Notes: generated by a model from the sequence alone, not told the origin. A DNA stretch of 64,000 nucleotides from Zygnema cylindricum (GCA_037447655.1 JBBHKE010003048.1:144753-208752), one strand, 5' to 3'; positions 9,390 to 19,870 are shown, counted from the stretch's first letter. Translations and numbers: made by a program.

Positions 9390-9551
9390 TCTTTCCATTT
9401 AGGAATACATGTGACCGTTATATATAAATTTGGCTTGCAGAGTGCGCGGACAATTGCCATTCCGTTTTGGTATTGCTCCAGCATATATATATCACCACTT
9501 GTGAAGCTTGGCGCTAAGATGATGTGTCGCCCTATTTTTGAAAGCTCTTCA
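9390..9551 (-). pseudogene. Helitron helicase-like (Rep) domain, piece 3
   Basis: On the minus strand: IGRHIILAPSFTSGDIYM, then LEQYQNGMAIVR and PNLYITVTCIPKW. This is the conserved Helitron Rep segment (usual pattern R-I-x-L-P-S-S-F, D-A-M-A-I-V-R, P-D-L-F-I-T-x-T-C-N-P-x-W). It continues the piece at 15751-15949; CopiaB-1 sits between them with CTTCA target duplications. The left end is lost at the gypsy-like LTR fragment. Confidence 0.88.
9547..9551. repeat. CopiaB-1 target site duplication CTTCA (left)
   Basis: CTTCA directly before TGTTGATTTG. The identical CTTCA at 15751-15755 follows the other LTR, proving the element's limits. Confidence 0.95.
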
Positions 9552-10542
9552 TGTTGATTTGAGGCAGCTGGCGCCACTGAAGAAGATGAAGAAGCACCAA
9601 CAGTTGCCTTGATAATCAATTGTGCAAAGAGGAAACTCTAACGAAATCCCACAAACAACCAACTTCACAATGAAGCCCCAAACAAACCACACACACCCTA
9701 GGTCTGCAAATTTGCCACGATATAGAATATACACCAAAGAAACCACATGCAGAATTTTACAAAGTTCTGACAAAATATCACAATGATCTTATAATTCAAA
9801 CACACCCAAAAACTGCTTCACAGTTTTCCTACACAACAATCCTACTTTTCCTAAAGTAATCTAAGTCCTATATATACAAGTGAGCCTACAGTTGATCTCA
9901 CCGTACTACAACTAGCGTGGTCAATTAGTACACTACTTCATTAACAAAATCCCACCGTCGAATGCATATAATTATTTACACCAATCAGACAGCCGCTAGA
10001 AATGAAATAGTACGCGGTTAAAGTTTGTCCGCTGGAACGACGGTACAGTCAATACTTCTCTTCAAAAATGACGGCGGACTTTGTTCGCTTTCCACGTATT
10101 CTTTCATCACCGAAGATGAACCTCCACGTGTAACTTTGGTCCTCAAATGTAACTGTACCTTTTCTTCTAGAACACCAAACTTGACTTTCTGATGGACCGA
10201 CACGTGTGCCTGAAGTGCACCGAATCTGTGTACTCCCTTTCGAGTTACATACTCACTAAATCATGTCCCCGTCAATTTTTCTTCACACAAATATTCAGAA
10301 CACCTTTCTTGCGCAGACTGCTATAGTTGCTATGACTCTGCTACGACTGCTATGAATGCTATGATCTGTCAACGCAGCTGTGATATTAGAGCAGCGCAGC
10401 TGCGATGTCAGAACAAAGCAATATAGCAACATTACAACAAGTGTAGAGTGCTCAAGGTTTCTAGCTGTGTTGTCAGACTTAGAGCACCATGGCAGCATAG
10501 CAGCAAGATATAGAGAGAGAACTCAAGGTTTCCAAAACAACA
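9552..10542 (-). repeat. CopiaB-1 3' LTR (991 bp)
   Basis: Plus-strand ends TGTTGATTTG and CAAAACAACA. It includes the copied gag start: minus-strand codons ending ...AASNQ lie at the left end, although the ATG has become AAG (plus-strand CCTTG at about 9607). TATA box and AGGACTTAG at 9861-9878. Confidence 0.95.
9861..9878 (-). promoter_or_regulatory. CopiaB LTR promoter (TATATATA + AGGACTTAG), 3' LTR copy
   Basis: Minus strand: TTGTATATATAGGACTTAG. A classical TATA box overlaps the shared 9-mer. The same arrangement occurs at 15052-15069 and, on the plus strand, at 42399-42416. Confidence 0.75.
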
Positions 10543-10556
10543 CTCCCCTAATCCTT
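10543..10556 (-). other. CopiaB-1 polypurine tract
   Basis: Minus strand AAGGATTAGGGGAG immediately before the TG start of the 3' LTR. Confidence 0.75.
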
Positions 10557-10565
10557 TAGACTCTC

Positions 10566-11021
10566 TCAGCCACTGAGTCCACATTCCTCTCTACATAACT
10601 TCAACTTAGGTGCAGGTAAAGATTTAGTCATCATATCTGCTACCGTCTTCTCATCCGGAAGATAACTTAGCTTTAACATTTTGTTCATCACCTTCTCTAT
10701 TACAAAATGCAACTTGATGTCAATGTGCTTGCTTTTGAAGTGATGACTTGGGTTGGATGCAATCGCAATAGCTGCTTCGTTGTCACACCACACTATTTGA
10801 GGTCCGGATTGCATAAAATAAAGTTCTTGGAGGAGTGACTTCACCCATAGTAACTCCTTGACAACTGAGCTTGCTGCCATATATCCAGCCTCCATTGTAG
10901 ACTGAGCTGTTACCTTTTGAAGCTTGCTGCTCCACCAGAATGTTCCAGTTCCAATCTTCAAAATGAATCCAGTGGTGGAACGACGGCTTGGCATTTCTCC
11001 ATAGCTAGCATCGCTCCATGT
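10566..11021 (-). pseudogene. CopiaB-1 RNase H
   Basis: Open from 10994 to the stop at 10566. RNase H domain with CDNEAA, VADMMTK and SYLPDEKTVADM. The expected E-A-E-Y is E-A-G-Y here (MEAGYMAAS), so one catalytic acidic residue is lost. The WSDASYG part lies just upstream of an in-frame stop near 11022. Confidence 0.88.
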
Positions 11022-12000
11022 CTAAATTTTGACTTTATCTCCACCGAGAGCAAGTCTAAGATTCTGTGTTCTTGCAAGGTACCGAAGAACTTTTTTTGCG
11101 GCCTCCGAATCTATTTTTCTTGGATTCTGCAAACTTCGACTGAAAGCGCTAACTGCTGCCGCAATATCCGGCCTTGTGCAGTTCATGAAGTAAATTAGGC
11201 TACCAACAATCTGTCGGTATGGAATGGTGGCCATAAAATTTGCCTCCCCTGACTCCAAGGTATCGTCAAAAATGATTCCTTCATTGGTCTCCATGCCTTC
11301 CACTTTCTGCTTAAATTCCATGGGAGTGGCACTTGCGTTTGCCTCTGCCATGCCAAACTTTTCAAGCATATTTCCTATCGCTTCACGCTGCGTTAGATGG
11401 ATTGTTCTCCTATCTCTATCCCTTTCTACTTGAATTCCAAGAATATACTTTGCCTCACCTAAGTCTTTCATCTCAAATCTTGAATTCAAGGCTGCGTTTA
11501 TTTTGTTAATCTCATTTAATGACTTGCTTAACAGCAGCAAATCATCTACATATACCGCAATGTACATAATCCCATCTTTTCCTTCCATAATATAGACTGA
11601 GTGATATGAGCTAATCCTCACGAATCCTAGATCGGTTAGAAACTCATCTAGTTTTAGGTTCCACTGACGTGGAGCCTGCTTCAAACCATACAAGGATTTC
11701 AACAACTTACAGACCAGATTTTCTTTTCCAGTCTCTTCTTACCTTTCACGCTGCTTCATATAAATTACTTCCTCTAAATCCCATGCAAGAAAGCTGTCTT
11801 AACATCCATTTGATATAGTTATATATTCTCAATGGCCGCTAAGGATAACAAAATTCTAACAGTTGGAAACCGGACAACCAGAGAGAAAGTCTATTCATAG
11901 TCAATTCCCTCTTTCTGACGTTAGCCTTTAGCAACAAGCCTAGCCTTAATTTTTCAATAGGGTTATCTGGATTCAACTTTACTTTAAAAACCCACTTTCA
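11022..12000 (-). pseudogene. CopiaB-1 reverse transcriptase
   Basis: The C-terminal part (11022-11705) is open: LYGLKQAPRQWNLKL, then IAVYVDDLLLLSK with both catalytic aspartates, then the connection region (RPDIAAAVSAFSRSL). The N-terminal part (about 11706-12000) is broken by frameshifts, though DVKTAFL-like and YKARLVAKG-like pieces remain recognisable in different frames. Confidence 0.88.
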
Positions 12001-13310
12001 GCCGATGGCTTTTCTGTCTGATGGAAGCTCCACAAGATCCCAAGTTTGAGCCTCCATTATGGATTGCATTTCATCGTTAGCTGCAGTGATCCATTGATCT
12101 TTTTCCGGAGCTAAAAAGGCTTCCTGTATTGTGACCGGTTTCATCATGCTAGCAGATAATAGAGCAGTTTCGCAGTTTCGCAATTTTGTAGCGTCGCAGC
12201 TTTGCAGCTTCGCAGCATCGCAGCTTCGCTGTTTCGCAGCGTCGCATTTTTCATTCTGATCCAACGTACCGACAAAAAATAGAGCAGCTTCGCAGTTTCG
12301 CAGCCTGCTCCTTTGCCTTCTTCCCCCTGGAAAATCTGAAGCTGGAACTGTTAGATCTGTAGGTTGCCGCCGAGGAGGAGGTGGAGGAGGAGGAGGAGGA
12401 TTCTCCTCACGTGGACCAGCCGGAGTGTCCAAAGTGGGACTAGAAGAAGTGAGAGGAACACTTTCAAAAATAACATATTCTTTGATTTTGGAATCTTTTT
12501 CAAAATCCGTCATACCAAAAAAATCTACCGATCTGCTCTCTTCTTTAACCTGAATATTTCTAGCAGTCTGAAGAGTATTCCTATCCCTATTAAATTCTCT
12601 ATAGCCCACGGATTCATCATCATAACCCATAAAAATTCTTGGAATCGATTTCGGACTAAGCTTAAAAATAGGGAGATTATCCAAAATAAAACATTTACTC
12701 CCAAAAACCCTAAAGTGACTAACATTCGGTTTCCTTCCGGTCCACACTTCATATGGTGTTTTCCCTTTTACTGCTCTAGTCTCTATTATATTCCTAAAAT
12801 ACGACGTACACGAGAACGCCTCACCCCAAAATTTGAAATTTATTCCTTTATCTAGTAACATAGACTTTGCACTTTCCGTTAGAGTTTAGTTGAGTCTTTC
12901 GGATACTCCATTCTGTTTCGGAGTATAAGGAACTGTAAATTGCCGAGAAATGCCATTGTCTTTTAAATATTCAGAAAATGCATGAGAAATATATTCCCCT
13001 CCGTTGTCGGACCGAAGGGAAATGATCGGTTTCCCATGAATTTTTTCGGCCCATACCCGAAAATGCTTGAAGTGAGTGAGCACTTCACTCTTTTCTTTCA
13101 TAAAGTAAACCTTGCTATACTTGAGAAGTCATCCGTAAAAGTGACCAAAAACCGGTTGCCACTGAGTGAAGGAACTTTTGATGGTCCCCCCACATCCGAA
13201 TGAATAATTTGCAGCAAATCCGTGGCCCGGCTATCCGCTGTCTGAGGTAGTGGCAGCTTATGAAGTTTTCCCAAAGCACATCCATCACATACATGGACTC
13301 TGATTGTCCT
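11998..13310 (-). pseudogene. CopiaB-1 integrase and INT-RT linker
   Basis: Two main open pieces. 12886-13101 carries the integrase core with LRSDNGGEYIS and KQNGVSERLN (the usual PEQNG is PKQNG). 11998-12861 carries the downstream integrase region (FRVFGSKCFIL, GYDDESVGYR) and the linker with PREENPPPPPPPPPRR and ASDFPGGRR. The linker also contains repeated C-D-A-A-K/R units encoded by GCAGCTTCGCAG-like DNA (12160-12310). Stops and frameshifts at about 12880 and 13110 break it. Confidence 0.87.
12160..12310. repeat. GCAGC/TCGCAG repeat array inside CopiaB-1 pol
   Basis: Imperfect short repeats of CGCAGCTTCGCAG / GCAGTTTCGCAG on the plus strand, giving repeated CDAAK-like peptides on the minus strand. 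Similar CTGCG/GCAGC words fill the U3 of the CopiaA and CopiaB LTRs. Confidence 0.8.
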
Positions 13311-14020
13311 TATTTAACACCATCTATCATATTTTGCTTTACCATTTTATCAAGCGTTTCATGATGAACATGACCGAGCCTCTTATGCCACAAAACATTT
13401 TCCGGAAGGACACTAGAGTATGCAAAGTCAATTTCATTAGCCAAGTCCATCCGGTAAAACAAGTTTGGGCCTCTAGTTCCTACCAAAGCTACCTTCCCAT
13501 TTTTGCTTACTACCTTTTTCCCATTCTTTTGTAAAATTTCAAAACCTTTGATTTCTTCTACCGAACTGGAAAACATTTTTTTTGTAAACTTTGGGATATA
13601 GAGAACATCATGCAAGGTTCTCTTTACAATCTGACCATTGATGTCACATGCTAACTCCACGCTTCCCTTTGCCGTAGCCTCCACACCGTTGTCATCCGCG
13701 TAATAAATCCGAGAGGGGATTCGAGTAAGCGTTTTGAAGTAAGCCCGGTTGCCGCACATGTGGGAGGAGCATCCGGAGTCCATAATCCATCCGTTCTCTC
13801 GAGGTCCCTCCATGAGATCTTTTGCAAGAGCAAAGATTTCGTCATCATCCGATTGCGGAAATCTGACCACATCTTCCTTTCTTTCTAGTCGTTCATCTTG
13901 TGACGTCTCATCAAATACAAAGAACGCCGCATTTTTAATCGGCAGTTTTGATGTCGAAATTTTTTGGTGATGAATCCTCCGATCGCACCCTCCATCCCGC
14001 ACGATAAATTCTTGTTTCAC
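13310..14020 (-). CDS. CopiaB-1 protease and integrase zinc module
   Basis: Open for 236 codons. Aspartic protease active-site segment GWIMDSGCSSHMC, intact D-S-G. The integrase N-terminal motif starts with [12 protein letters not shown] at the end; the CxxC half lies past the stop at 13310, in another frame. The N-terminal end overlaps the gag frame near 13935-14020, so a frame change joins gag to protease here. Part of the polyprotein; the first Met is not the natural start. Confidence 0.87.
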   Translation of the reverse strand: MKQEFIVRDGGCDRRIHHQKISTSKLPIKNAAFFVFDETSQDERLERKEDVVRFPQSDDDEIFALAKDLMEGPRENGWIMDSGCSSHMCGNRAYFKTLTRIPSRIYYADDNGVEATAKGSVELACDINGQIVKRTLHDVLYIPKFTKKMFSSSVEEIKGFEILQKNGKKVVSKNGKVALVGTRGPNLFYRMDLANEIDFAYSSVLPENVLWHKRLGHVHHETLDKMVKQNMIDGVK

Positions 14021-14801
14021 ACGCTTTTATAAATGCCGGACACAGCCGGAAAACATGACCTTGACTAAAGCAATAGACACACCTATCATATTGCCTATAA
14101 TTCGGATTGGGGGTAAAGTTTATGTTTCCAGAAAATCCAGCCGGCTTATATGTCTGTGCATTGTAAGCAACTACTGTTTGACCACCATTTAATGTTATCT
14201 GAGTTGCCTCTTCGTCTAAGATATAAGCCTGAGCTACTGCTATATTCCATTTACTCTTCTCTAACCTTCTTAGCTGCTCCGTTGCTCCTTTATATTCAGT
14301 AGGAAGCCCTCTCATTAGAATCATAGCTTGATGATAAGGAGGAAAACTCCCCCCGGAACATGCATTCTCCGACAATAGAAGTTTCAAGCCATTACAATAT
14401 GAGTTCATGTCACCCCCAGTATATTTATAGTCCCAAATTTTTCGAGCAGTAACAACCTCATTCTGCTCACTAGCTAAGACATAAGTTTCACTCAAAGCCT
14501 TCCATATTTCAGATGCCGTAAAGATATTGATATATCTTATGTTAAGATATTCTGACAAAAGTAACTTCAAAACATGCAATGCATCTTCATTTTTCTTTCC
14601 AAATTGTGGATCCGTATCCGGAAGAATACCATAAATCACATCATATAATTTCACTTGTTTGAAATAAGACTTAGTCAAATTCGCCCAATAAAGATACTTC
14701 TGCCCATTAAAGACTGGGATCCGTGAGGGAGGGCCCGTGACCTGTTGATTTGAGGCAGCTGGTGCCAATGACGAAGATGAAGAAGCACCAGCAGTTGCCA
14801 T
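13935..14801 (-). CDS. CopiaB-1 gag
   Basis: Open for 289 codons from the ATG at 14801-14799 (MATAGASSSSS); an upstream in-frame Met exists at 14849. The LTR end at 14743 lies 59 nt inside the gene, so the first codons belong to the LTR and are repeated in every LTR copy. The frame passes through the primer site as QVTGPPSRIPVF. The middle has the copia gag pattern (IWDYKYTGGDMNSY, LMRGLPTEY). The zinc knuckle CVYCFSQGHVFRLC is at 14040-14081. Gag would form the virus-like particle. Confidence 0.93.
   Translation of the reverse strand: MATAGASSSSSLAPAASNQQVTGPPSRIPVFNGQKYLYWANLTKSYFKQVKLYDVIYGILPDTDPQFGKKNEDALHVLKLLLSEYLNIRYINIFTASEIWKALSETYVLASEQNEVVTARKIWDYKYTGGDMNSYCNGLKLLLSENACSGGSFPPYHQAMILMRGLPTEYKGATEQLRRLEKSKWNIAVAQAYILDEEATQITLNGGQTVVAYNAQTYKPAGFSGNINFTPNPNYRQYDRCVYCFSQGHVFRLCPAFIKACETRIYRAGWRVRSEDSSPKNFDIKTAD
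14729..14742 (-). other. CopiaB-1 primer-binding site (half initiator tRNA-Met)
   Basis: Minus strand GGTCACGGGCCCTC, directly after the LTR's ...AATCAACA. It agrees with the anticodon-arm complement GGTTATGGGCCCAC except at three positions. It encodes V-T-G-P in gag. Confidence 0.75.
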
Positions 14802-15750
14802 GATAATCAATTCTGCAAAGAGGAAACTCTCACAAAATCCCACAAACAACCAACTTCACAATGAAGCTCCAGTCAAACAAGAAACACCCTAGGTTTGCAA
14901 ATTTGCCACAATATAGAATATACACCAAAAAAACCACATGCAGAATTTCACAAAGTTTTGACAAAAGATCACAATGATCTTATAATTCAAACACACCCAA
15001 AAAATGCTTCGCAGTTTTCCTACACAACAATCCTACTTTTCCTAAAGTAATCTAAGTCCTATATATACAAGTGAGCCTACAGTTGATCACACCGTACTAC
15101 AACTAGCGTGGTCAATTGGTACACTACTTCTTCATTAACAAAATCCCACTGTCGAATGCACATAATTATTTACCACAATCAGACAACCGCTAGAAATGAA
15201 ACAGTAGGCGGTTAAAGTTCGTCCGCTCAAATGACAGTACAGTCAATACTTCTCTTCAAAAATGACGGCGGACTTCGTCCGGTTTCCACGTATTCTTTCA
15301 TCACCGAAGATGAACCTCCACGTGTAACTTTGGTCCTCAAATGTAACTGTACCTTTTCTTCTAGAACAACCAAACTTGACTTTCTCACGGACCGACACAT
15401 GTGCCTGAAGCACCCAATTTGTGTACTCCTTTTCGAGTTACATACTCACTAAATCATGTCCCCGTCAATTTATCTTCACACAAACTGACTCATATTCGGA
15501 ACACCTTTCTTGCGCAGACTGCTATAGCTGCTATGACTCTGCTACGACTGCTATGACTGCTATGACTGCTATGATCTGTCAGCTCAGCTGTGATATTACA
15601 GCAGCGCAGCTGCGATGTCAGATTAGAGCAGCATAGCAGCACAACAACAAGTGTAGAGTGCTCAAGGTTTCTAGCTGCGATGTCAGACTTAGCGTAGCAT
15701 GGCAGCATAGCAACATGATATAGAGAGGACTCAAGGTTTCCAAAACAACA
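14743..15750 (-). repeat. CopiaB-1 5' LTR (1008 bp) with promoter and gag start
   Basis: Plus-strand ends TGTTGATTTG and CAAAACAACA, then CTTCA at 15751-15755. Minus strand: CAG-rich repeats, CACGTG-type words, an ATTGG box, TATA plus AGGACTTAG at 15052-15069, a leader of about 250 bases, gag ATG at 14801. Confidence 0.95.
15052..15069 (-). promoter_or_regulatory. CopiaB-1 5' LTR promoter
   Basis: Minus strand TTGTATATATAGGACTTAG: TATA box overlapping the shared 9-mer. This copy would drive the genomic RNA. Confidence 0.75.
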
Positions 15751-17139
15751 CTTCATTGCGGTGGTTTACAAAGATATTATTTTTTGACGAAATGTTTGCG
15801 TGACTTTGTAGCCTCGCCTCATCGCTTACGACACATTGGCCGCGTGGTATCAAATCCGTTAATCCCCCATACAACACTGTGCACAAAGTACGTTGATTCT
15901 CGCGATGGAACTTGAGTCGTTGTTGCTCCACTTTCGCATATTGGTCCACACAATAATGTTGGAATAGCCGACCAACTTTGTGTATTTAGTTGTTTTCTCC
16001 CGCATGCATAAATAATTGATAGGCTGCATATGCTCTTGGAGACATACATCTTCCATTTGACATTGTCAAACCAAAATGCCACCCAAGTTCACCATATGGA
16101 AATAGAAGAAGGTATTGGAGTGGGTTATATAATGCATGTGACTAAAAGATGCGCATCATTTGATTGCCTCCTCTTACATTTAAAACTATATCTCTTCCTT
16201 CAGTATTTTTTGTTTGGTTAACCAAAATTGGTGCTAGTCCTCTGCTTGTGGTCGATTGTAACGGCGTTGGTCTAAATTGTTAACTATTTCTTTTTGTATT
16301 AAGCGTAATTCAAAGGCTTCCTGGATTCGTTTTCCCGCTGAAAAAAATTGTTGCGCCAAAGGGTTGTGTGTTTTCATCATATACTGAATCACTTCCACTA
16401 CATCGTGGTCTAATACATCTATAATACCCATTCGCCTGCTTACTTGCCTCTCCATTGATGTGCCAAATACGTAGACTTGTGCAAATGCAGTTTGATTTTC
16501 TTGGGGCAACAGTTGACTTATTCGATGACATATGGTTCCTTGAATACAAATATTGAAAGGGCCGTTACTTGCCCCAATCGATTGGTCATTGAGAGGGAGA
16601 GTTGAGGATGCACCAAGTGATGTAAACGAAAACACCATGTTGTACGAATGAATTTTATTCAAGAAATTAGCATTGCTATACAAAGTTAAAAACTCCGAAA
16701 GAGGCGTTTTATATGAAGCAAGTTGTACTTTGCCAAGTACACAACAAACTCCATCAGTCTCTCCTGCCCATTTTTGTTGCAATGAGTGCATGTAATTTTT
16801 ATAGATGGAAGTCTATGTTGATATGGACAGGTGTAATGTTTATGAAGTCCTAAAGCAAATTTTTGCACTCCTGCACGTCGTCGTGTGATACGCTGACGTT
16901 GACAATCACCTTCTGTGCGTCTTCGAATGTCATGTTGTTCTACTGTCAAATTTTGTTGTTATACGTTGTGTTGTCTAAATTCATGCTCGCCGAAGGATTC
17001 GTGAGAACATTCGGTGTTGAATTGAATAGTATTAGCTTCTGGTCCAGCAACTTGTGTTCTTTCATCCTCGTGATGATTTTGAGCAAAATGTTCTTCAACA
17101 TGAATAATATGTATTTTTGCTGTCCATACGTCATTCTCT
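15751..17139 (-). pseudogene. Helitron Rep protein, piece 2 (zinc finger and helicase-like domain)
   Basis: Minus-strand Helitron coding DNA. 16686-16949 has basic, Cys/His-containing sequence (CTHCNKNG). 16234-16791 is open for 185 codons and carries the helicase-like N-terminal pattern: CCVLGKVQL, HSYNMVFSFTSLGA, GPFNICIQGTICHRISQLLP, AQVYVFG. 15731-15949 reads DQYAKVEQQRLKFHRENQ...LYGGLTDL, the segment before the Rep motif. Stops and frame changes separate these parts, so it is a fossil. It continues to 9551 across CopiaB-1 and to 29533 across CopiaC-1. Confidence 0.9.
17135..17139. repeat. CopiaC-1 target site duplication TCTCT (left)
   Basis: TCTCT before TGAAACTC; the same TCTCT at 29533-29537 follows the other LTR. 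Confidence 0.92.
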
Positions 17140-17800
17140 TGAAACTCTGACACCTCCATAAGTTCTCAGAGTGGACAGCTTCTAAGAAGCCTCTAGGATA
17201 ACCCTCACCCCTTTGTGTTTTAGCAAAAACAACTGCCACCCTGGAAGACAAAAACTCTGACCAATTCACCCTTGTGAAGGCAAGACTCCCCTGAGTCGAT
17301 AGCAAAAAAAATCTGTGAATTTGCTCCCATGAGCAGTAAGTTATGGAGGGTCAAAGTTGACCTTTTGTACAGAAGCTCTTTAGGAGAGAGGGTCCTATCT
17401 CCTAATTTTTCTAAGTCCTATCTCTCTCACAGACTCTATCTACTGATGTACGGAGCCAATCAGATTACACTTCCGTACACAAAAGTACAGCTGCCGGTGT
17501 ACTTTTTGTAACAACATTGTACGACATGGCCTAAATGTCGACACGTGGTATATCCGGATTCGCTCACTATTCTTGTAGTAAATAAACTACTAAACTACCA
17601 TTCAATAAATCAACTAATCTATTCCCCGTAAACCTTTAGATAGCCAAGGTAGCCATGGCTCTAGCTTCCTCTCTAACTTCCTAGTTACTGCGACAAGTGT
17701 GGGAGTTGGAGAGAGAAGTTAGAGATAGATTGCCTCCGCTTCTTTCTGTATTTCTATTTAGACTTAGAAAATACTTAAAAAAGGACCATCAATTTCTACA
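17140..17800 (-). repeat. CopiaC-1 3' LTR (661 bp, internally deleted)
   Basis: Plus-strand ends TGAAACTC and TTTCTACA. Compared with the 5' LTR, everything between about 28890 and 29308 is missing at position 17574. The tRNA-like segment and the ACGT boxes are therefore gone, while AGGACTTAG and the leader remain. Confidence 0.92.
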
Positions 17801-18855
17801 CTCCCCTTATTTTCTAGTCAATTTTTAAATTTAGACCACACTTCTCCCTGCAAAAATTTAGCTTAGTGGAAAGCACAGGTTTGGTCATCATATCTGCTAC
17901 CATCTCACTATCTGGTCGGTACTCTAAACTGATTATTTTGTTTTCTACTTTCTCTCTAACAAAGCTGAGTCTAATGTCCATGTGTTTGGCTTTAAAATGA
18001 TGTTTACGATTGGCAAAAATAGCTATTGCTACCTGATTATCACAAAATGTTTTCTGCACACCACTCTTAAGGTGACCAAGCTCACCAAGCAAAGACTTGA
18101 CCCACATCAATTCTTTTACAGCATAGCAAGAGGCCATATACTCAGCCTACATGGTGGACTGAGCAATAACTTTTTGCTGTTTGCTACTCCAACAGCAAGC
18201 CCCATCACCCACATATAATACATATCTAGAAGTGCATCTCCTCATCGGAGCATCACCATAACTGGCATCACTCCAAGTAGTGATGTCACTATTCTCCCCA
18301 TCCAAATGCAACCATAGATCTCTAGTTCGTATCAAATATCTAAGGACTCTCTTAGCTGCCTCCCAATCCCTCTTAGTGGGAGCATTTAGACTTCTACTCA
18401 GCACTCCTACAGCTGCAGCTATATAAGGCTGGGTACAATTAATAAAATATATTAGACTTCCCACTACTAGCCTGTAAGGAATAGTCTGCATGAACTTCTG
18501 TTCTTTAGGAGAAAATTCCTCATCTAAGACTATGACTCCTTCTTCCTCACTCCCCTCACTTCCGTTCTTTAACTCCATTGGAGTTGTACAACTATTAACT
18601 TTATCCATCTGAAATTTTTCAAGCATGTTCCCTATTGCTTTTTTTTGAGTCAATATTATAATCTTTCTTTTTCGGTCTCTTTCTACTTGAAATCCCAAAA
18701 TATATTTTGCTTCCCCCATATCCTTCATTTCAAATCTCCCCTTAAGATCGGTTTTCATTTTATTATTTTTTTCCATTGATTTACTTAAAACAAGCAAATC
18801 ATCAACATAAATTGCAATAAATATTAAACCTTCCTCATCTTCAAAAACATAGATT
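17801..18855 (-). pseudogene. CopiaC-1 RT C-terminus and RNase H
   Basis: 18147-18855 carries IAIYVDDLLVLSK (RT catalytic box), the connection region and WSDASYGDA. A stop at 18147 interrupts the E-A-E-Y motif region. 17814-18137 carries CDNQVAIAI, KHMDIRLSFV and VADMMTK. The polypurine tract AAAATAAGGGGAG lies at 17801-17813. Missing upstream RT lies beyond CopiaD-1, from 25210. Confidence 0.9.
18851..18855. repeat. CopiaD-1 target site duplication AGATT (left)
   Basis: AGATT before TGCAATTCTG; the same AGATT at 25205-25209 after the other LTR. Joined, the host sequence restores the RT context of CopiaC-1. Confidence 0.95.
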
Positions 18856-19856
18856 TGCAATTCTGTGTCCTCCATTGGACTACAGAATACAGGAAGCCTC
18901 TAGATAGTATTTAACTAACCCACTTTAAGCCACGACCACTTCTGCCCAAGAAGGCAAACTGACAATTTGACTGCACCTCTGTGTAGCCTGGACTCCTCTG
19001 AGTGCGTAGCAAAAAGAATCACTGAAAACGGCCAACCAGGCGATAAGTTACGAGCCGGCAAAAAATTCCAATTTATACAAAGCTCTCTTAGAGAGAGGTG
19101 TCTGTCTACCAAATATTTCCTAAGTCCTAAATCCCTCTCACAACCCCTATCTACTAAAGTACGAACCAATCGTATTATTGTGAAGTACAGAAAGGTACTA
19201 TGGCCGATGTATTTTCTGTACGGCCGGTGTACGATAAGGCTCTTGAGTGGACGCGTGTCATTTTTCCACTTGTCCGTATTTCCTCCAGAATTCCCGCGAC
19301 CGAATGTCATCCTTCCACGCGGCGCCACGTCATGCCACGTCCATAAAATCCAAAGTGACCATTCCGCGATCTCGGCGACGACGTGCGCCGTCGGATTAAA
19401 TCCGACATTAAATGTCGACCGTTCAAAGTGTCTGTTTCATTTGTTTCGTGCGAAATGACGTTTCGCACTAAACCTTAACAAGTTCTATGTTCGTTTCGTT
19501 TCATATTCCAGTTAGATCATTTCGGTACTATACAACAGTTTATATATGAATGAAACCCTATATTATCTAACGGACTTCTACGACAGACTGGTTAGAGCTA
19601 ACGGCTACGCCGCGCTCTACCGGTCGGGGGTTCGAGTCCTGCCGGACTCAACCTTTTGTTGAGAGTGACTTAAGTCACTCTTTAGTCCTTCCTATGGAGC
19701 TGAGGCAGCCATGGCTCCACGCTCTCTCTCTCTTTCAGTGACTACAACAAGTATGGGGGAGAGAGAGAAGAGATGGAGGCAGGCTGCCATCATTTCTTAT
19801 ATATGTTTCCGCTAATTTATTTTAAACTAGAAAATACAAAAACTACTTATTTCAAC
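18856..19856 (-). repeat. CopiaD-1 3' LTR (1001 bp)
   Basis: Plus-strand ends TGCAATTC and TTTCAACA. Contains AGGACTTAG (19120-19128, minus), a GTAC cluster (about 19158-19232) and the tRNA-like segment (19587-19652). Confidence 0.95.
19587..19652 (+). other. tRNA-like segment in CopiaD-1 3' LTR (antisense to the element)
   Basis: Plus-strand D-arm-like CTGGTTAGAGC (19588-19598) and perfect B-box GGTTCGAGTCC (19629-19639), spaced as in a tRNA gene. The acceptor stem does not close, so it is tRNA-derived rather than a working tRNA. Confidence 0.65.
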
Positions 19857-19870
19857 ACTCCCCTTATTTT
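19857..19870 (-). other. CopiaD-1 polypurine tract
   Basis: Minus strand GAAAATAAGGGGAG, directly before the 3' LTR. Confidence 0.75.

Larger units (their letters stand above)
9552..15750 (-). mobile_element. CopiaB-1, complete-length Ty1/copia element
   Basis: Minus-strand element, 6.2 kb, flanked by CTTCA/CTTCA and inserted in the Helitron Rep gene. Order: 5' LTR 14743-15750, primer site, gag, protease, integrase, RT, RNase H, polypurine tract, 3' LTR 9552-10542. Pol has several frameshifts and stops, and the INT-RT linker contains GCAGCTTCGCAG-type repeats. A solo LTR of the same family lies at 41744-42726. Confidence 0.97.

Noticed and set aside
9552-9700. Gag leader next to the left CopiaB LTR looked like a second, tandem CopiaB element
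   Set aside because: The CTTCA duplications and the solo LTR with TATAG show that the gag start is part of the LTR itself, so no second element is needed.
18967-19458. 163-codon plus-strand frame in the CopiaD LTR (also at 24313-24804)
   Set aside because: Present in both LTRs and antisense to the element; lies over promoter and leader, with no domain signature. Probably chance.
19587-19652. Genuine tRNA gene
   Set aside because: B box and D-arm-like parts are present, but the acceptor stem does not pair and copies recur inside LTRs; treated as tRNA-derived.
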